From the NCBI RefSeq assembly GCF_003634315.1, contig NZ_RBXL01000001.1, forward strand, positions 62,001 to 126,000: a stretch of DNA of 64,000 bases, written 5' to 3'. This document shows positions 18,822 to 27,204 of the stretch, in pieces (position 1 is the first letter of the stretch; each line of letters opens with the position of its first letter). Source of the stretch: Thiocapsa rosea. GTDB taxonomy: Bacteria > Pseudomonadota > Gammaproteobacteria > Chromatiales > Chromatiaceae. The position numbers were made by a program, and so were the translations under genes. Below the pieces are notes generated by a model. That model was not told the origin of the DNA. It did no database searches and saw nothing but the letters and a program-made list of their open reading frames with translations.

Positions 18822-20549
18822 ATGGACCTGACCAACCAAATCATCCTGGTCGTCTCGCTGGTGTTCCTTGCGAGCATCCTGGCGAGCGTCGTGACCAGCC
18901 GGTTCGGCGTGCCGCTGCTGCTGGTCTTCCTGTTCATCGGGATGCTGCTCGGCGAAGAGGGACCCGGCGGGATCCAGTTCGACGACGTCCAGATGGCGCA
19001 CCTGTTCGGCAGTTTGGCGCTGGCGATCATCCTCTTCGACGGCGGGCTGGTGACGCCGTTTCGGAACTTTCGCGTCGGGCTCAAGCCCGCGGTGGGTCTC
19101 GCCACCGTCGGCGTCCTGATCACGGCGGGGGTGACGGGGCTCTTCGCGGCCTGGTGGCTCGGCCTGCACTGGATGGAAGGGCTATTGTTGGGCGCGATCG
19201 TCGGCTCGACCGATGCGGCGGCGGTGTTTTCCTTGCTTCGCTCCCAGGGGCTCGAGCTCAAGCAACGGGTCGGCGCCACACTCGAGATCGAGTCCGGCAG
19301 CAACGACCCCATGGCCATCTTTCTGACGATCGTGCTGATCGAGTTGATCATCAGCGGCAGCGACGATATCGGCCTGGTGCTGCTGTTGGAATTCGTGCGC
19401 CAGATGGGGCTCGGCGCCCTGTTCGGGATCCTCGGCGGCTTGGGCCTGGTGCGGATGATCAATCGCCTGGAGATGTCGCCCGGGCTTTACCCCTTGGCGG
19501 TTATGGCCGGCGGCCTGAGCATCTTCGGGATCACTTCGGTGATGCAGGGCAGCGGTTTCCTGGCCATCTATCTTGCCGGACTCGTGGTCGGCAATCGCCC
19601 CCTGCAGTCGAGCCAGTACATCAAGCGCTTCCACGACGGCATCGCTCGGCTGTCGCAGATCGGGATGTTTCTCATGCTCGGGCTGCTGGTGACGCCCTCG
19701 GAGCTGTTGCCGGTCGCGTCGGATGCCTTGTTGTTCGCTGCGGTCCTGACCCTGTTCGCCCGCCCGATCGCGGTCTGGCTTTGCCTGCTGCCCTTCCGCT
19801 TTCCTTGGCGTGAGCAGGTCTTCGTCGGCTGGGTCGGGCTGCGCGGGGCCGTGCCCATCATCCTGGCGCTCTTCCCGCTGCTGGCCGGAATGGATCAGGC
19901 GTCGATGTACTTCAATATCGTCTTCTTCGTGGTGCTGGTGTCGCTGCTGATCCAGGGGTGGACGGTTGCCTCCTCGGCCCGACGGTTGGGGCTGGAGGTC
20001 CCGCCGACGAGTCATCAGGTGCAGCGTGTCGAGCTGGATATCCCCGGTCAGCGCGAACTCGAGCTGGTCGGCTATCGCCTGGCCAAAGACACGCCCGTCG
20101 TGGTCGAGCGGCGTGGCGCTTTGCGGCTCCCCAAGGGCGCGCGCATCGTGGCGGTTCTGCGCGGGAAACACCTGGTCGATGTCCTCGACCTGTCCGATCT
20201 GAAGCCCGACGACTATCTGTATCTCATCGCCGATCCGGCCGACCTTCTGGAGCTCGATCGGCTCTTCGTCGCAAGCGCGGCGCCCGAGCGCTTGTCCGAA
20301 CAGGTGTTTTTCGGGGAGTTCGTGCTCAACGGAGAGGCGCGGGTCGGCGATCTGGCGGCCGCCTACGGGCTGGATCTACCCGCGTCGGACCATGCCCTGA
20401 CCCTGGACGCATTCATCAGGCGCGACCTGCACACGGCTCACCCGGTGGTCGGCGACAGACTCCAAATCAAGTCGGTCGATCTCGTGGTCCGCGAGGTCGA
20501 AGGCGACCGCATCCTGAAGGTCGGCTTAAAGCTGATGCGCAGCGTCTGA
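18822..20549 (+). CDS. cvrA: CvrA/NhaP2-type potassium/proton antiporter
   Basis: A 575-residue CPA1-family antiporter. The membrane domain (residues about 5-385) has 12 or so helices. The ion-site helix appears as SGSNDPMAIFLT and the family arginine region as GLRGAVPIILA. A cytosolic TrkA-C-like domain (about 405-480, ELELVGYRLAKD) and a CorC/HlyC-like C-terminal domain (LRVGDLAAAYG-type segment) follow, as in NhaP2/CvrA. These proteins extrude K+ (or Na+) and help with pH and volume control. Length matches the family. It is a single transcription unit with no obvious partner. Confidence 0.9.
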   Translation: MDLTNQIILVVSLVFLASILASVVTSRFGVPLLLVFLFIGMLLGEEGPGGIQFDDVQMAHLFGSLALAIILFDGGLVTPFRNFRVGLKPAVGLATVGVLITAGVTGLFAAWWLGLHWMEGLLLGAIVGSTDAAAVFSLLRSQGLELKQRVGATLEIESGSNDPMAIFLTIVLIELIISGSDDIGLVLLLEFVRQMGLGALFGILGGLGLVRMINRLEMSPGLYPLAVMAGGLSIFGITSVMQGSGFLAIYLAGLVVGNRPLQSSQYIKRFHDGIARLSQIGMFLMLGLLVTPSELLPVASDALLFAAVLTLFARPIAVWLCLLPFRFPWREQVFVGWVGLRGAVPIILALFPLLAGMDQASMYFNIVFFVVLVSLLIQGWTVASSARRLGLEVPPTSHQVQRVELDIPGQRELELVGYRLAKDTPVVVERRGALRLPKGARIVAVLRGKHLVDVLDLSDLKPDDYLYLIADPADLLELDRLFVASAAPERLSEQVFFGEFVLNGEARVGDLAAAYGLDLPASDHALTLDAFIRRDLHTAHPVVGDRLQIKSVDLVVREVEGDRILKVGLKLMRSV

Positions 20550-20631
20550 GTCAAGCATCGCGCAAGCAGAAGCGCCGGATTGACCTACGCGGCACGGCCG
20601 AGCGGTTCGCGGCATCGGGCGCCGCGTGACC

Positions 20632-20895
20632 TCACCAGTCGGTCGATGCTCTCAGTGCGGCCCTGGCCTCCTCGCTCGGAAACAGGACCACGCCCGCCTC
20701 GTCGAGCAGCGAGATCGCCAGGGTAGGACAACCCTCTGCAGCGGCTCGCATGATGTGCTCGTCCCCCAGCCCGCCTGTCGGCAGTGCCTTGAGGTCGTCC
20801 CCGATATCGTGCTCTTTAAAGGCTTGAGGGCAGGCAACCCAGCAGGTGCCGCAGCCGATACAGGCGACGTCGATAACCTCGATTTTACTGATCAT
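20632..20895 (-). CDS. [4Fe-4S] ferredoxin
   Basis: An 87-residue ferredoxin. CIGCGTCWVACP (residues about 12-23) gives the four-cysteine motif. A distal EGCPTLAI cysteine is placed as in single-cluster [4Fe-4S] ferredoxins, so one cluster is most likely. I start at the ATG at 20895 because the fold begins at MISKIEV; the longer open frame upstream has no ferredoxin character. It is a soluble cytosolic electron carrier of unknown partner and stands alone between cvrA (convergent) and a divergent hypothetical gene. Confidence 0.85.
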   Translation of the reverse strand: MISKIEVIDVACIGCGTCWVACPQAFKEHDIGDDLKALPTGGLGDEHIMRAAAEGCPTLAISLLDEAGVVLFPSEEARAALRASTDW

Positions 20896-21077
20896 AAGTG
20901 CGAGCAATCCGTATTCAGAGTCGTTGGGCGGCCCGGGCCGCGCGCGTCGGTCGGAAAGATTACGCCGCACGCCGCCATGGCGCAATGATACGGACATCGA
21001 CGCCAGCCTGACGAATCACGCCCGTCGGTGTACCTTACGCGGTCCTCAAGATTCAGGCGACACGCAGGAGACACTTC

Positions 21078-21563
21078 ATGTCCGACGCCCCGTTCGAGCT
21101 CGTCGATGCCAAAGACAGCTTCATCGACAGCGACTGGTTCCACCATTGCCGCGAGACGCACACCCCCTTCGTCGTGGTGCGCAGCGGCGAGCACTCGGCG
21201 GATGTTCTCTGGGATTACATCACCTTGCCGCCGGAGTGCGACGCCGGGCTGCGCGAGAACCTGTCCGCCTTGGAGCAGGATGCGCGCGCCATCTTCGATC
21301 GCTACGCGATTCCCGAGTCCTATCTCCGGGTCAAAGCGACCCTGATCGGCTTCGATCGTCTACCCTTCGATCGCGCCAAGAGTGCCGCGGCGGAGCTCTA
21401 CCATCTGATCGCAGCCTACCTTCCGGACGCCGAGGCCGAGGACGTTCCTTCGGGCGGTACGGCGCACGAGCGGCTCACGCAAACCGATGCGCGCAGCGAC
21501 CCTGCAACGTCGGCCCCGCTCCAACTCTGGGTCGAAGCGGCCAGCACCTCGTCCGCGGCCTGA
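21078..21563 (+). CDS. Hypothetical protein, 161 residues
   Basis: An acidic soluble protein with no signal or membrane segment. The N-terminal 120 residues look folded (DSDWFHHCRE, PFVVVRSGEHSADVLWDYITLP, LYHLIAAYLPDAEAED). The last about 40 residues are low-complexity and rich in Thr, Ser and Ala. AGGAGA lies before the start. I do not recognise the family. Its neighbours are a divergent ferredoxin gene and nrdB 210 bases downstream. Confidence 0.6.
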   Translation: MSDAPFELVDAKDSFIDSDWFHHCRETHTPFVVVRSGEHSADVLWDYITLPPECDAGLRENLSALEQDARAIFDRYAIPESYLRVKATLIGFDRLPFDRAKSAAAELYHLIAAYLPDAEAEDVPSGGTAHERLTQTDARSDPATSAPLQLWVEAASTSSAA

Positions 21564-21773
21564 GATCCTCCGGTGCGAACCGACACAACATAAGGGATTG
21601 AGCTGACAGATCGCCCACAATATCTTGTGTCCCGGTACTGGACATCCGTGACAAAAGCCCTAAACTCCCAGGTCACGCGCCGACCAGACCGACCACCGAC
21701 ATTTTGGCTGACAGCCCTCGTCAACCGACCGCACGCCGAAGCCGTCAACCGAATCCCATCGAGGAGACACACG

Positions 21774-23177
21774 ATGCTGAACTGGGACGATCCACTCGCC
21801 ACGACCGGACCCGCCGCCCGCGCGCCCCGAGGGACCTTTGTCGTTGATCCGACCGACGCCGCCGAGGATTGGTCCGACGGCCCCACGCCCGACGCTCGGA
21901 CGACGAGCGCACCCCGACCAACCAGCGCCACCGCGCAGGTGCGCCCCGGCCACGGCCTGGTCAACAATACCGACCTGATGGCGACCGCCGGCGCGGCCCC
22001 CGTCGTCGACCCCAACCCCTTCCCCGCATACGCCGCGCATCAAAGCGAGCTGCCGATCACCGACACCCTGCTGCCGGACGAGCCGCGGACGCAGACGCAG
22101 CACCCGGACGACGGCATCGTCGGCGGCGCCACCGGTCTCGAGTCGCTCGAGATGGGCGCCGGGCGCGTGCGCGTCGACGACAAAAAGATCATCAATTGCC
22201 ACGCCGATCTCAATCAGCTCGTCCCCTTCAAATACGAGTGGGCCTGGCAGAAGTACCTCGACGCCTGCGCCAACCACTGGATGCCGCAAGAGATCAACAT
22301 GAACGCGGACATCGCGCTCTGGAAGGATCCCAACGGGCTGACCGACGACGAGCGCACCATCATCAAGCGCAATCTCGGCTTCTTCTCCACTGCCGATTCC
22401 TTGGTCGCCAACAACCTGGTGCTGGCCGTCTATCGCCACATCTCCAACCCCGAGTGCCGCCAATACCTGCTGCGCCAGGCCTTCGAGGAGGCCCTGCACA
22501 CCCACGCCTATCAGTACGTGGTCGAGAGCCTCGGACTGGACGAGGGCGAGATCTTCAACATGTATCGCGAGGTCCCTTCGGTCGCGCGCAAGGCCGAATG
22601 GGCCCTGCCCTACACCCAGCACCTGGCCGACCCGCACTTCAAGACCGGCACACCCGAGAACGACCGCAAGCTGCTGCGCGAGCTGGTCGCCTTTTATGTC
22701 ATCTTCGAAGGCATCTTCTTCTATGTCGGTTTCGTGCAGATCCTGAGCATGGGCCGGCGCAACAAGATGACCGGCACCGCCGAGCAGTTTCAATACATCC
22801 TGCGCGACGAGTCCATGCACATGAACTTCGGCATCGACGTGATCAACCAGATCAAGATCGAAAACCCGCATCTGTGGAGCCCGGAATTCAAGCAAGAGCT
22901 GGTCACCATGATCCGCGATGCCGTGACCATGGAATCGCGCTACGCCCACGACACCATGCCGCGCGGCGTGCTCGGGCTCAACGCGCCCATGTTCGAGGAA
23001 TATCTCCAGTTCATCGCCAACCGGCGCTGCGCACAAATCGGCCTGCCCGAGCAGTACCCGGGCGCAACCAACCCCTTCCCCTGGATGTCCGAGGTGCTCG
23101 ATCTGAAGAAGGAGAAGAACTTCTTCGAGACGCGGGTCACGGAGTATCAGACGGGTGGTGCGCTGAATTGGGATTAA
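21774..23177 (+). CDS. nrdB: Class I ribonucleotide reductase small subunit
   Basis: A 467-residue R2 protein that makes the radical used by NrdA to reduce ribonucleotides. GAGGAG precedes the ATG at 21774. The core starts near residue 135; the first 130 residues are a Pro/Thr/Asp-rich extension absent from most R2 proteins. Diiron ligands can be aligned as D208 (TADSL), E239 and H242 (FEEALH), and the radical tyrosine as Y246. The overall sequence is of the Chlamydia-like type ([29 protein letters not shown]). It keeps Asp and Tyr where chlamydial class Ic R2 has Glu and Phe. NrdA is not adjacent. The TAA stop is the first codon of a family 1 repeat. Confidence 0.93.
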   Translation: MLNWDDPLATTGPAARAPRGTFVVDPTDAAEDWSDGPTPDARTTSAPRPTSATAQVRPGHGLVNNTDLMATAGAAPVVDPNPFPAYAAHQSELPITDTLLPDEPRTQTQHPDDGIVGGATGLESLEMGAGRVRVDDKKIINCHADLNQLVPFKYEWAWQKYLDACANHWMPQEINMNADIALWKDPNGLTDDERTIIKRNLGFFSTADSLVANNLVLAVYRHISNPECRQYLLRQAFEEALHTHAYQYVVESLGLDEGEIFNMYREVPSVARKAEWALPYTQHLADPHFKTGTPENDRKLLRELVAFYVIFEGIFFYVGFVQILSMGRRNKMTGTAEQFQYILRDESMHMNFGIDVINQIKIENPHLWSPEFKQELVTMIRDAVTMESRYAHDTMPRGVLGLNAPMFEEYLQFIANRRCAQIGLPEQYPGATNPFPWMSEVLDLKKEKNFFETRVTEYQTGGALNWD

Positions 23178-23251
23178 ACCGCGTTTTGGCGGTTTTTTGC
23201 GGGGATTGAGCGGACGCCAGCTTCAGATGGTTCAATGCGTCACGCGGTTTA
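23175..23251 (+). repeat. Family 1 single unit after nrdB
   Basis: Bounded by TAAACCGCG (whose TAA is the nrdB stop) and ACGCGGTTTA. At 77 bases it is shorter than the A and B units, and its interior (TTTTGGCGGTTTTTTGCGG) differs from them. Confidence 0.7.
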
Positions 23252-23309
23252 AGGTTTTCGAGTCCATTGATGGGCTACGCGCATTTAGACCGGCCACCCA
23301 AAACTTAAA

Positions 23310-23378
23310 GAACTCGTGACACCCGTTCCGCGGTGTCACGCATGCTCGTGGCGCTCTGCGCCACGGACCATAATGGCC
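23310..23378 (+). repeat. Family 3 repeat, second copy
   Basis: CTCGTGACACCCGTTCCGCG, then GTGTCACGCATG and the GTGGCGC/GCGCCAC hairpin, closely matching 8206-8275. Confidence 0.65.
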
Positions 23379-23409
23379 GGACTTGCGGACAAGGCATCAT
23401 TGATGACCT

Positions 23410-23491
23410 AAACCGTGTCCGCTCGGAGACTGGCTGATTTCTCCGACACCCAAGCAGCGCGCAGAGCGCACATCACAGGGAGACGCGGTTT
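23410..23491 (+). repeat. Family 1 single unit upstream of the NADAR gene
   Basis: Begins TAAACCGTG and ends GACGCGGTTTA. The following TAATG places its end directly against the ATG of the NADAR gene at 23493, so here the element borders a start rather than a stop codon. Confidence 0.65.
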
Positions 23492-23492
23492 A

Positions 23493-23990
23493 ATGCGCAC
23501 TGAAACGAGCGTTTATGTCTCGATGACGGACGAAGAGAATCCGCTCTCCACAGTCTCGCCTCAACCATTCTCCCTCGACGACGGCGAATGGCCGACCGCC
23601 GAGCATTATGTGCTGGCCATGCAGTTCGAGGATCCCGCACTCAGGGCCGAGATCCGATCCGTCCTCGACCCGCAGCAAGCCCGCAAGCTCGCCAAGCGAC
23701 ATAAACGCCACCTCCGCAGCGACTGGGAGTCGGTGCGGCGCGTCTACATGACCCGCGCCATCTACACCCGTTGCCTCAGCCACCCCGCATCCGCACGCGC
23801 ACTCCTCGAAACCGGCGACAAACGCATCGTCGAGAGCAGCCTCTATGATTACTACTGGGGCTGCGGCCGCGACGGGCGTGGAGTCAACACCTATGGAGAG
23901 GTGCTCATGGATATTCGGGAGAAGCTTAGGTCGGCGGGGGCGGTCTCTCCGGTTCCGCCGGCCAGCCAAACTCATGCCCCACCAGACTGA
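23493..23990 (+). CDS. NADAR-domain protein (YbiA-like N-glycosidase)
   Basis: A 165-residue single-domain protein. PFSLDDGEWPTAEHYVLAMQF (residues about 26-46) and YDYYWGCGRDGRGVNTYGEV near residues 117-136 are the two signature blocks of the NADAR/YbiA family. The family includes enzymes that hydrolyse N-glycosidic bonds of riboflavin intermediates or remove ADP-ribose-type modifications (family knowledge). The acidic and tryptophan residues of these blocks are intact, so activity is plausible. I start at ATG 23493; an in-frame GTG-less extension to 23415 would lie inside the repeat. The ribosome binding site would therefore come from the repeat end (GGGAGACG). Confidence 0.8.
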   Translation: MRTETSVYVSMTDEENPLSTVSPQPFSLDDGEWPTAEHYVLAMQFEDPALRAEIRSVLDPQQARKLAKRHKRHLRSDWESVRRVYMTRAIYTRCLSHPASARALLETGDKRIVESSLYDYYWGCGRDGRGVNTYGEVLMDIREKLRSAGAVSPVPPASQTHAPPD

Positions 23991-24195
23991 GTTCGACGCA
24001 ACCGATTCGAAAGCAGATCCATTTCAACCCGAAGAAACTGCAGCAATGCCGAATGCCAACGAAAGGCGTCTAGATTTCGTCAAGTTCACCGACGGTGATC
24101 TACTCCCGCTTATCCTGGCTATTAAGTCCTATCTTATGGCGAGAGAAAAGCACCCTATCCTTGACTGCCGAAGACTCATTGATCTTCTAAGGTGA
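23974..24195 (+). CDS. Hypothetical protein truncated by a family 2 repeat
   Basis: A 73-codon frame overlapping the end of the NADAR gene. From the inner ATG at 24046 it reads as a plausible helical protein (LDFVKFTDGDLLPLILAIK, ILDCRRLIDLL) with base composition lower in GC than its neighbours. The TGA stop at 24193 lies inside AGGTGATTTCC, the left terminus of the family 2 element, so the original 3' end was probably cut off by insertion. I recognise no family. Confidence 0.4.
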   Translation: MPHQTEFDATDSKADPFQPEETAAMPNANERRLDFVKFTDGDLLPLILAIKSYLMAREKHPILDCRRLIDLLR

Positions 24196-24638
24196 TTTCC
24201 GGAAAAGGATCTACCGGAAGCGCCGCAACCAGGAAAAGTGGTCGAACGCTCTACTCGCTGTCGTTGTCAGCCTCGATCGTCGTTTCGGCCACATCGGCAG
24301 TGTCCAGGTCGCCGACCGCGACCGCCCGGGTACGCCGACTTCAGTCGGCCCCCCCGGAGCACGCCCGCACGGCGGACTGAAGTCCGCCTCCCCGGGGGCC
24401 GACTAAAGTCGGCGTACCCGGGTGTGGGGCCGACGTTTTGCGTCCGGTTGGGGAACCCAAGAGGCATGGACGAGAGGATGACCACAGCGTCGTTGTCGTC
24501 ATCGGGTTCCGGACGAACACGACAACGACAACGACAACGAAAAATTCTGCCACGATTTGCTCAAGACTGACCGCATCCGGGAGTTCGATGCCTTCCAGGC
24601 ACTCGCTGTCGGGATGACTATTCCCGGAAATCACCTTA
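24189..24638 (+). repeat. Family 2 repeat with inserted palindromes
   Basis: Terminal inverted repeats AAGGTGATTTCCGG (24189-24202) and CCGGAAATCACCTT (about 24624-24637). The left body (AAGGATCTACCGGAAG, CGCTGTCGTTGTC) and right body (GACAACGACAACG, TGCTCAAGACTGACCGCATC, GCACTCGCTGTCGGGATGAC) match 39694-39918. The centre contains three short palindromes with a GACTNNAGTC-like core between 24333 and 24416. Confidence 0.8.
24333..24416. repeat. Cluster of three GACTTCAGTC-type palindromes
   Basis: GCCGACTTCAGTCGGC, GGCGGACTGAAGTCCGCC and GCCGACTAAAGTCGGC occur in quick succession, bordered by GGTACGCCGAC and its complement GTCGGCGTACC. A related palindrome GGGCGACTGAAGTCGCCC lies at 45249-45266. 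The nested position inside a family 2 element suggests later insertion. Confidence 0.7.
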
Positions 24639-25443
24639 TGCGACAGCTCGCTGCACGCGCAGGGCCTCTGGTGCGACCGCTAACAGGAGTAAACGCGCTC
24701 CTTCTCGAAAAAAGGCATTCAAGGTGCTCATGACGGACCTTATGGCCGCTGAAGTCGTTGCACACCGCGCCGAGGTAGGATTTCGGAGTCGGGTACAGCA
24801 GGAACAATCGATCGCAGCAACAAACCGGAGCGACTTTGCCGAGGCTCGCGGCGGATTTGTGCGGGCTTCCGTCGCTAAGGCTGCTTGCGGATCCCAAGCT
24901 TGCGGCGCCGGGCCGGCGCAGACGGGTGGTTTGCGCGTCGTGAACCCTGGCGGAACATGGCCGGGCGAGAGATCCACGATGATGGCTCACTCGGGTAGGG
25001 AATTGGAATATCAGCTCGATGCGGAAGAGGACGACTGCAAATCGTCATCTGGACGATGGTCCCGTCCGGCCAGACCCTCTTGCTGTTGATGATTGGCACC
25101 GCCGGCATCTATTGCATACTAGGGCAAATCGGTGGGTGCAACGTCGGGCGACGCGCTCGCGGGCGGCGCCCGGTCCGGCATGGATATCGAGGCACCTAGC
25201 CGATTGGCTTCTCCCCCATGTCGCCGGGAGGGACGCCGGCTGTTCGATCAGGCCCGCGAGCAACAGGCGAAGAGAACCCTCTGCTCGGCGGGCGTCATGC
25301 CTTCAACGTCGGCCCGCTTCGGTGGCCGCCCGTTTCGAATCGCTGCACCGGGTTGACGTGGGTACGTCGATCATCACGTATGTCGAAATTCGCGCCGGCA
25401 TCGAGACGTGTTCCAGACCGCCTGTCTCCAAGCCTCACGGCAG
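24639..25443. other. Gap with no intact gene; possible gene remnants
   Basis: About 800 bases without a convincing gene. On the minus strand near 25050-25108 a short stretch (NSKRVWPDGTIVQM) resembles the start of TumE-type toxin proteins but breaks down at a GACGA/TCGTC palindrome (25029-25045). A Cys-rich minus-strand frame at 24720-24850 has no recognisable family. I read the region as decayed sequence with repeat insertions. Confidence 0.4.
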
Positions 25444-25908
25444 TCAAGTCGCGTCGGAGTCCCGATTCCGTGTCGCACCCTCGGTGCGGAGTCGCTGGCG
25501 CAGGCGCCGAAGCTGCTCGGGATCGAGCGCGTCGGCGAAGACCGGGAGTGTGCGGCGGTTTAGGAGGCCGAATCTGAAGTTGAGCACGACGAGCGGGAGG
25601 GTGATGAAGGTGGCTGGACTGAGGCGTGCCTCGCGCTCGACACCGGAGACGAAATGAATCCGCCAAGTCCCGTCCGACTCCCAGATGACCGAACGGATGG
25701 ACCAGGAAGCGCGCCGCAAGACCTCGACATAGCCCACGTAGAGCGCGCTGAGGGCGACGGGGATCAGCAGAAGCAACGACAAGGGGCCGGCTTGGAGTGC
25801 CGGTATCACCGCAGCCGCAGCGAGATGGGTCAGCCCGACAAACCAGGCAAACCGCAGGGAAAAACCGGGGCGGATCAGGAGCGGCGGACGTTCCCGGTGT
25901 GTGCCCAT
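25444..25908 (-). CDS. ygfX: YgfX/CptA-like inner membrane protein
   Basis: A 154-residue protein with two adjacent hydrophobic segments near residues 21-62 and a cytosolic part. The cytosolic part has the family pattern of a short beta domain (GTWRIHFVSGVER, PLVVLNFRFGLLNRR) ending in an Arg-rich FADALDPEQLRRLRQRLR helix. In many proteobacteria ygfX is cotranscribed with sdhE. YgfX has been described as a toxin-like partner acting on cell division or cytoskeletal proteins, though that role is debated (family knowledge). Here it lies two genes after sdhE, with a cytochrome peroxidase gene in between. Confidence 0.65.
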   Translation of the reverse strand: MGTHRERPPLLIRPGFSLRFAWFVGLTHLAAAAVIPALQAGPLSLLLLIPVALSALYVGYVEVLRRASWSIRSVIWESDGTWRIHFVSGVEREARLSPATFITLPLVVLNFRFGLLNRRTLPVFADALDPEQLRRLRQRLRTEGATRNRDSDAT

Positions 25909-25990
25909 TGCACGATCGGATTATGGTCAATCCTTCGGTCGATCGCGCTGCGTGAAATCGGCCGTGTTCCCGCAGCGCGACCGAAGCAGA

Positions 25991-27073
25991 TCACGGAATC
26001 TCGGGCATGTCCCAGGTCTCCCGGCTCGTGAGCGCGCGCAGGAAGGCGCCGAGCTGGAAGATCTCGGCGTCGGTCAGGCCGCGGTCGACCAGCAGCTCGG
26101 ACTTGTTCGGGTCCGGATTACCGCCGGAGGCCATATAACGGATCGCCAGCTCTAGGGTCGGCGCACTGCCGTCGTGGAAATAAGGTGCGCTCAAGGCCAC
26201 GGAGCGCAGCGAGGGCGTCTTGAATGCGCTGCGGTCCGCCTCGTTCTCGGTGACGTTGAAACGCCCCGGGTCGGGGGTTTCCTTTCCGTACTCCAAGCCG
26301 ATGTTGTAGAAGGTGCTGTTGCCGTAATAAGGCGGCGAATGACAGGCCACGCATCCGGCCTTGCCGACAAACAGCGCCTGTCCGGCGATGGCGTCCGGCG
26401 TGACCGCGCCCGTTTGACCCGCCTCATAGCGGTCCCAAGGCGAATCGTCGCTGTTTTTGGTGCGCAGATAGGCGGCAAGCGCCTTGACGATCGTCTCCGG
26501 TGTGGCCGGGCCGCCGAAGACGGTCTCGAACTGGTCGGCGTATCCGGGGACCGCCTGAATGAGCGGCGCGACCTGCTCCGGGTCGGCATTGATCTGGGCC
26601 TTCCAGGCCGCCAACACCTGGCCTTCGAGGCTGGTCGCACGGCCGTCCCAGTACCAGGCGCTCTGATAACCCGTGTTGTACAGCGACGGGGTATGCCGTG
26701 TGTTCAGCTCCCCGTTGTCCTTCGGCGAGAGCGTCCGCCCGTCGGTCCAGCCGAGATGGCGATAGTGACAGCCTTGGCACGCCATCGTGCCGCTGCCCGA
26801 CAGACGCGGATCGACGAAGAGTTGTTTTCCGAGCGCGATCTTCTCCGGCGTGGCGGGGTTGTCGTCCGGATGGAGCATCGGGGGCAAGGCGGAGGGACGA
26901 AGCGGCGCGAGATCGGGAGCGGCTGCAATCGCGGGAGCGTCGGCCTCGGATACCGCAATCGGCGGCTGTCCAGGCTCGAGACTCGACTCGACGGCCTGGT
27001 TGCTGCGGTCGTGGACGATCCACAAGGACGTGGCCACAATGAGCCCGGCTATGGGATAGCGGATATCGATCAT
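25991..27073 (-). CDS. Dihaem cytochrome c peroxidase
   Basis: A 360-residue periplasmic enzyme of the CcpA/MauG family. An N-terminal hydrophobic segment (residues 8-22) acts as signal or anchor. Two haem motifs are visible: CQGCH (about 99-103) and CVACH (about 241-245). Family blocks GKQLFVDPRLSGSGTMAC, NTRHTPSLYN, WYWDGRATSLEGQ, FKTPSLRSVALSAPYFHDGS and LGAFLRALTS are intact. It reduces H2O2 with electrons from small c-type cytochromes. It is 131 bases downstream of sdhE on the same strand, an unusual place that suggests coregulation with respiration. Confidence 0.9.
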   Translation of the reverse strand: MIDIRYPIAGLIVATSLWIVHDRSNQAVESSLEPGQPPIAVSEADAPAIAAAPDLAPLRPSALPPMLHPDDNPATPEKIALGKQLFVDPRLSGSGTMACQGCHYRHLGWTDGRTLSPKDNGELNTRHTPSLYNTGYQSAWYWDGRATSLEGQVLAAWKAQINADPEQVAPLIQAVPGYADQFETVFGGPATPETIVKALAAYLRTKNSDDSPWDRYEAGQTGAVTPDAIAGQALFVGKAGCVACHSPPYYGNSTFYNIGLEYGKETPDPGRFNVTENEADRSAFKTPSLRSVALSAPYFHDGSAPTLELAIRYMASGGNPDPNKSELLVDRGLTDAEIFQLGAFLRALTSRETWDMPEIP

Positions 27074-27204
27074 GCAGTGTCTCCTCCAATGATAGTCGGC
27101 CTTGCGTGCGGCTCTTGGCCCGTCGCGCGGGATGATACCGGGCCCAGCTTCTGGCCCTGAGTTGTCGCGCCGTTGACGAGCGTGGAGATGATGCGACCGA
27201 TCAG

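Noticed and set aside
24875-25108. TumE-type toxin gene on the minus strand
   Set aside because: Only about 14 residues look similar, then the reading breaks at a palindrome; too little to call a gene.
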